A stretch of 23,830 nt of DNA from an uncultured Collinsella sp. (GTDB lineage: Bacteria > Actinomycetota > Coriobacteriia > Coriobacteriales > Coriobacteriaceae). Under the pieces are notes generated by a model, which had not been told where the DNA came from, did no database searches, and saw only the letters and a program-made list of their open reading frames with translations. This document shows positions 22,583-23,830 of this stretch, piece by piece. The position numbers and the translations under genes were made by a program. How positions within the stretch are numbered: the stretch's first letter is position 1; every line of letters begins with the position of its first letter. The stretch covers positions 1 to 23,830 of the forward strand of contig CABSNF010000032.1 of assembly GCA_902478995.1 (NCBI GenBank). Direction: 5' to 3'.

Positions 22583-23796
22583 ATGAAGATCGCTGTCGCC
22601 GGTACCGGCTACGTCGGCCTGTCCCTCGCCGTCCTGCTCTCGCAGCACAACGAGGTGCACGCGCTGGACATCGTGCCTGAGAAGGTCGCGAAGATCAACA
22701 ACTACGAGTCGCCCATCCAGGACGACGAGATTGAGCGATTCCTGGCGGAAGCAAAGGCGGGGGAGCGCGAGCTCGACCTGCACGCCACCGTCGACGTGGC
22801 CGAGGCCTACACGGGTGCCGACTACGCCGTCATCGCCACGCCCACCAACTATGACAGCGATAGGAACTTCTTCGACACGAGCTCCGTCGAGGCCGCCATC
22901 GCCGCCGTGCGCTCGGTGAACCCGGACGCCTGGATCGTCATCAAGTCGACCATCCCCGTCGGCTATACCGCGGGCCTGCGCGAGAGGCTGGGCGATAGCA
23001 AGATTTTCTTCAGTCCCGAGTTCCTGCGCGAGAGCAAGGCGCTCTACGACAACCTGCACCCCAGCCGCATTGTTGTCGGCGCGCCCAAGGGCGACGCCCA
23101 GGCCGTCGCCGCGGCCGAGAAGTTTGCCCGCCTGCTCGCTCAGGGCGCCGACCCCGCTGAGCTGGAGCGTGTGAACGCCGACGGTACCGTGGGCATCCCC
23201 GAGCTCGTGCTGGGCACCACCGAGGCCGAGGCCGTCAAACTCTTCGCCAACACCTACCTGGCGCTGCGCGTGGCCTACTTCAACGAGCTCGACACCTACT
23301 GCGAGGTCCGCGGCCTCAACACCCGCGACGTCATCGACGGCGTGTGCCTGGAGCCGCGCATCGGCAGCCACTACAACAACCCCAGCTTCGGCTACGGCGG
23401 CTACTGCCTGCCCAAGGACACCAAGCAGCTGCTTGCGAACTACAAGGACGTGCCCCAGAACCTGATCGAGGCCATCGTCGAGGCCAACCGCACCCGCAAG
23501 GACTTCGTGGCCGACGAGGTATTGCAGATGGTCTGGGACCGCGTGTACGCCGGCAAGGAGAAGCCGGTCGTGGGCGTCTACCGCCTGACGATGAAGTCCA
23601 ACTCCGACAACTTCCGCGCGAGCTCCATCCAGGGCGTCATGAAGCGCGTGAAGGCCAAGGGCGTGCCCGTGGTTGTCTACGAGCCCACGCTGGACGCGCC
23701 GGAGTTCTTCGGCTCCGAGGTGACCCACGACCTGGAGGCCTTCAAGGCCGGCTGCGACGTTATCGTCGCCAACCGCTGGAGCGACGAGCTCGCGGA
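22583..23796 (+). CDS. ugd: UDP-glucose 6-dehydrogenase (3' end missing at contig end)
   Basis: Oxidises UDP-glucose to UDP-glucuronate with two NAD. The N-terminal Rossmann domain begins MKIAVAGTGYVGLSLAVLL, with ATPTNYDSDRNFFDTSSV, VIKSTIPVGYT and FFSPEFLRESKALYDNLHP. The catalytic Cys275 is in GYGGYCLPKDTKQLL. The C-terminal UDP-binding domain has VGVYRLTMKSNSDNFRASS. About 404 residues are present; comparison with the family suggests only a short tail is lost. ATG at 22583 has TTGGAGAA upstream. After 23796 the frame reads through adapter sequence (CLLYTSDAADE), not natural protein. It follows an intrinsic terminator, so its expression depends on readthrough, antitermination or an unseen promoter. 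Confidence 0.93.
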
Positions 23797-23829
23797 CTGT
23801 CTCTTATACACATCTGACGCTGCCGACGA
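23797..23829. other. Untrimmed Nextera transposase adapter (artefact)
   Basis: The bases from 23797 begin CTGTCTCTTATACACATCT, the Tn5 mosaic end, and continue into GACGCTGCCGACGA, which is the reverse complement of the Illumina Nextera read 1 adapter. One further A (23830) follows. It is not genomic. Confidence 0.97.
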
Positions 23830-23830
23830 A

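Noticed and set aside
21872..23728. 618-codon open frame on the minus strand
   Set aside because: Antisense shadow of the epimerase and UDP-glucose dehydrogenase genes; it also crosses the intrinsic terminator between them.
1..23830. CRISPR arrays, insertion sequences, rRNA
   Set aside because: No spaced direct repeats, transposase-like proteins or rRNA sequences were seen. The Tn5 mosaic end at the right edge is from library preparation.

Overview
The window looks like chromosomal DNA of a Coriobacteriia gut anaerobe, most likely Collinsella or a close relative. The reasons are a GC-rich backbone, a GlgC/GlgD pair in a glgB-glgP-glgC-glgD order, and an exopolysaccharide cluster headed by a LoaP-type NusG paralogue. 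The assignment rests on gene content and protein style only. The right end is not genomic: the last 33-34 bases are an untrimmed Nextera adapter, so this is the end of a contig.

Region 1 (1-7174, minus strand) is a glycogen operon read right to left: branching enzyme glgB, phosphorylase glgP, ADP-glucose pyrophosphorylase glgC, and its non-catalytic partner glgD, which is cut by the window edge. GlgB carries an unusual lysine/alanine-rich C-terminal tail. The divergent promoter region (about 6889-7174) holds repeated TGGTAAA half-sites, including a 9+9 bp inverted repeat that overlaps candidate -35 boxes on both strands, and a large hairpin in the presumed glgB leader.

Region 2 (7175-8748, plus strand) has a HAD-family sugar-phosphatase/phosphomutase-like gene, a thiamine pyrophosphokinase gene, and tRNA-Ala(GGC) with a clear promoter and an intrinsic terminator.

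Region 3 (about 9016-9479) is a non-coding leader of roughly 450 nt with several strong hairpins. It leads into a LoaP/RfaH-like antiterminator gene.

Region 4 (9480-23796, plus strand) is a surface-polysaccharide operon. It encodes the antiterminator, a PglF-like UDP-sugar 4,6-dehydratase, a PglE-like aminotransferase, a PglC-like initiating phosphoglycosyl transferase, a GT2 and two GT4 glycosyltransferases, an EpsG-like polymerase, a TupA-like ATP-grasp protein followed by a second out-of-frame TupA fragment, a Wzx-like flippase, a hexapeptide acetyltransferase, a UDP-glucuronate 4-epimerase, and UDP-glucose 6-dehydrogenase (3' truncated). The gene set predicts a Wzx/Wzy-type polymer containing a 4-amino-4,6-dideoxy-HexNAc and a uronic acid. 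That could make a zwitterionic repeat unit.

The most interesting signals are two poly-G tracts: G10 near the end of the first TupA-like gene and G8 in codons 7-9 of the acetyltransferase. They are placed as expected for slipped-strand phase variation of polysaccharide decoration. The second is the hairpin-rich leader upstream of the antiterminator, a good candidate for its RNA target. One intrinsic terminator lies inside the operon, between the epimerase and UDP-glucose dehydrogenase genes, where an antiterminator would matter.
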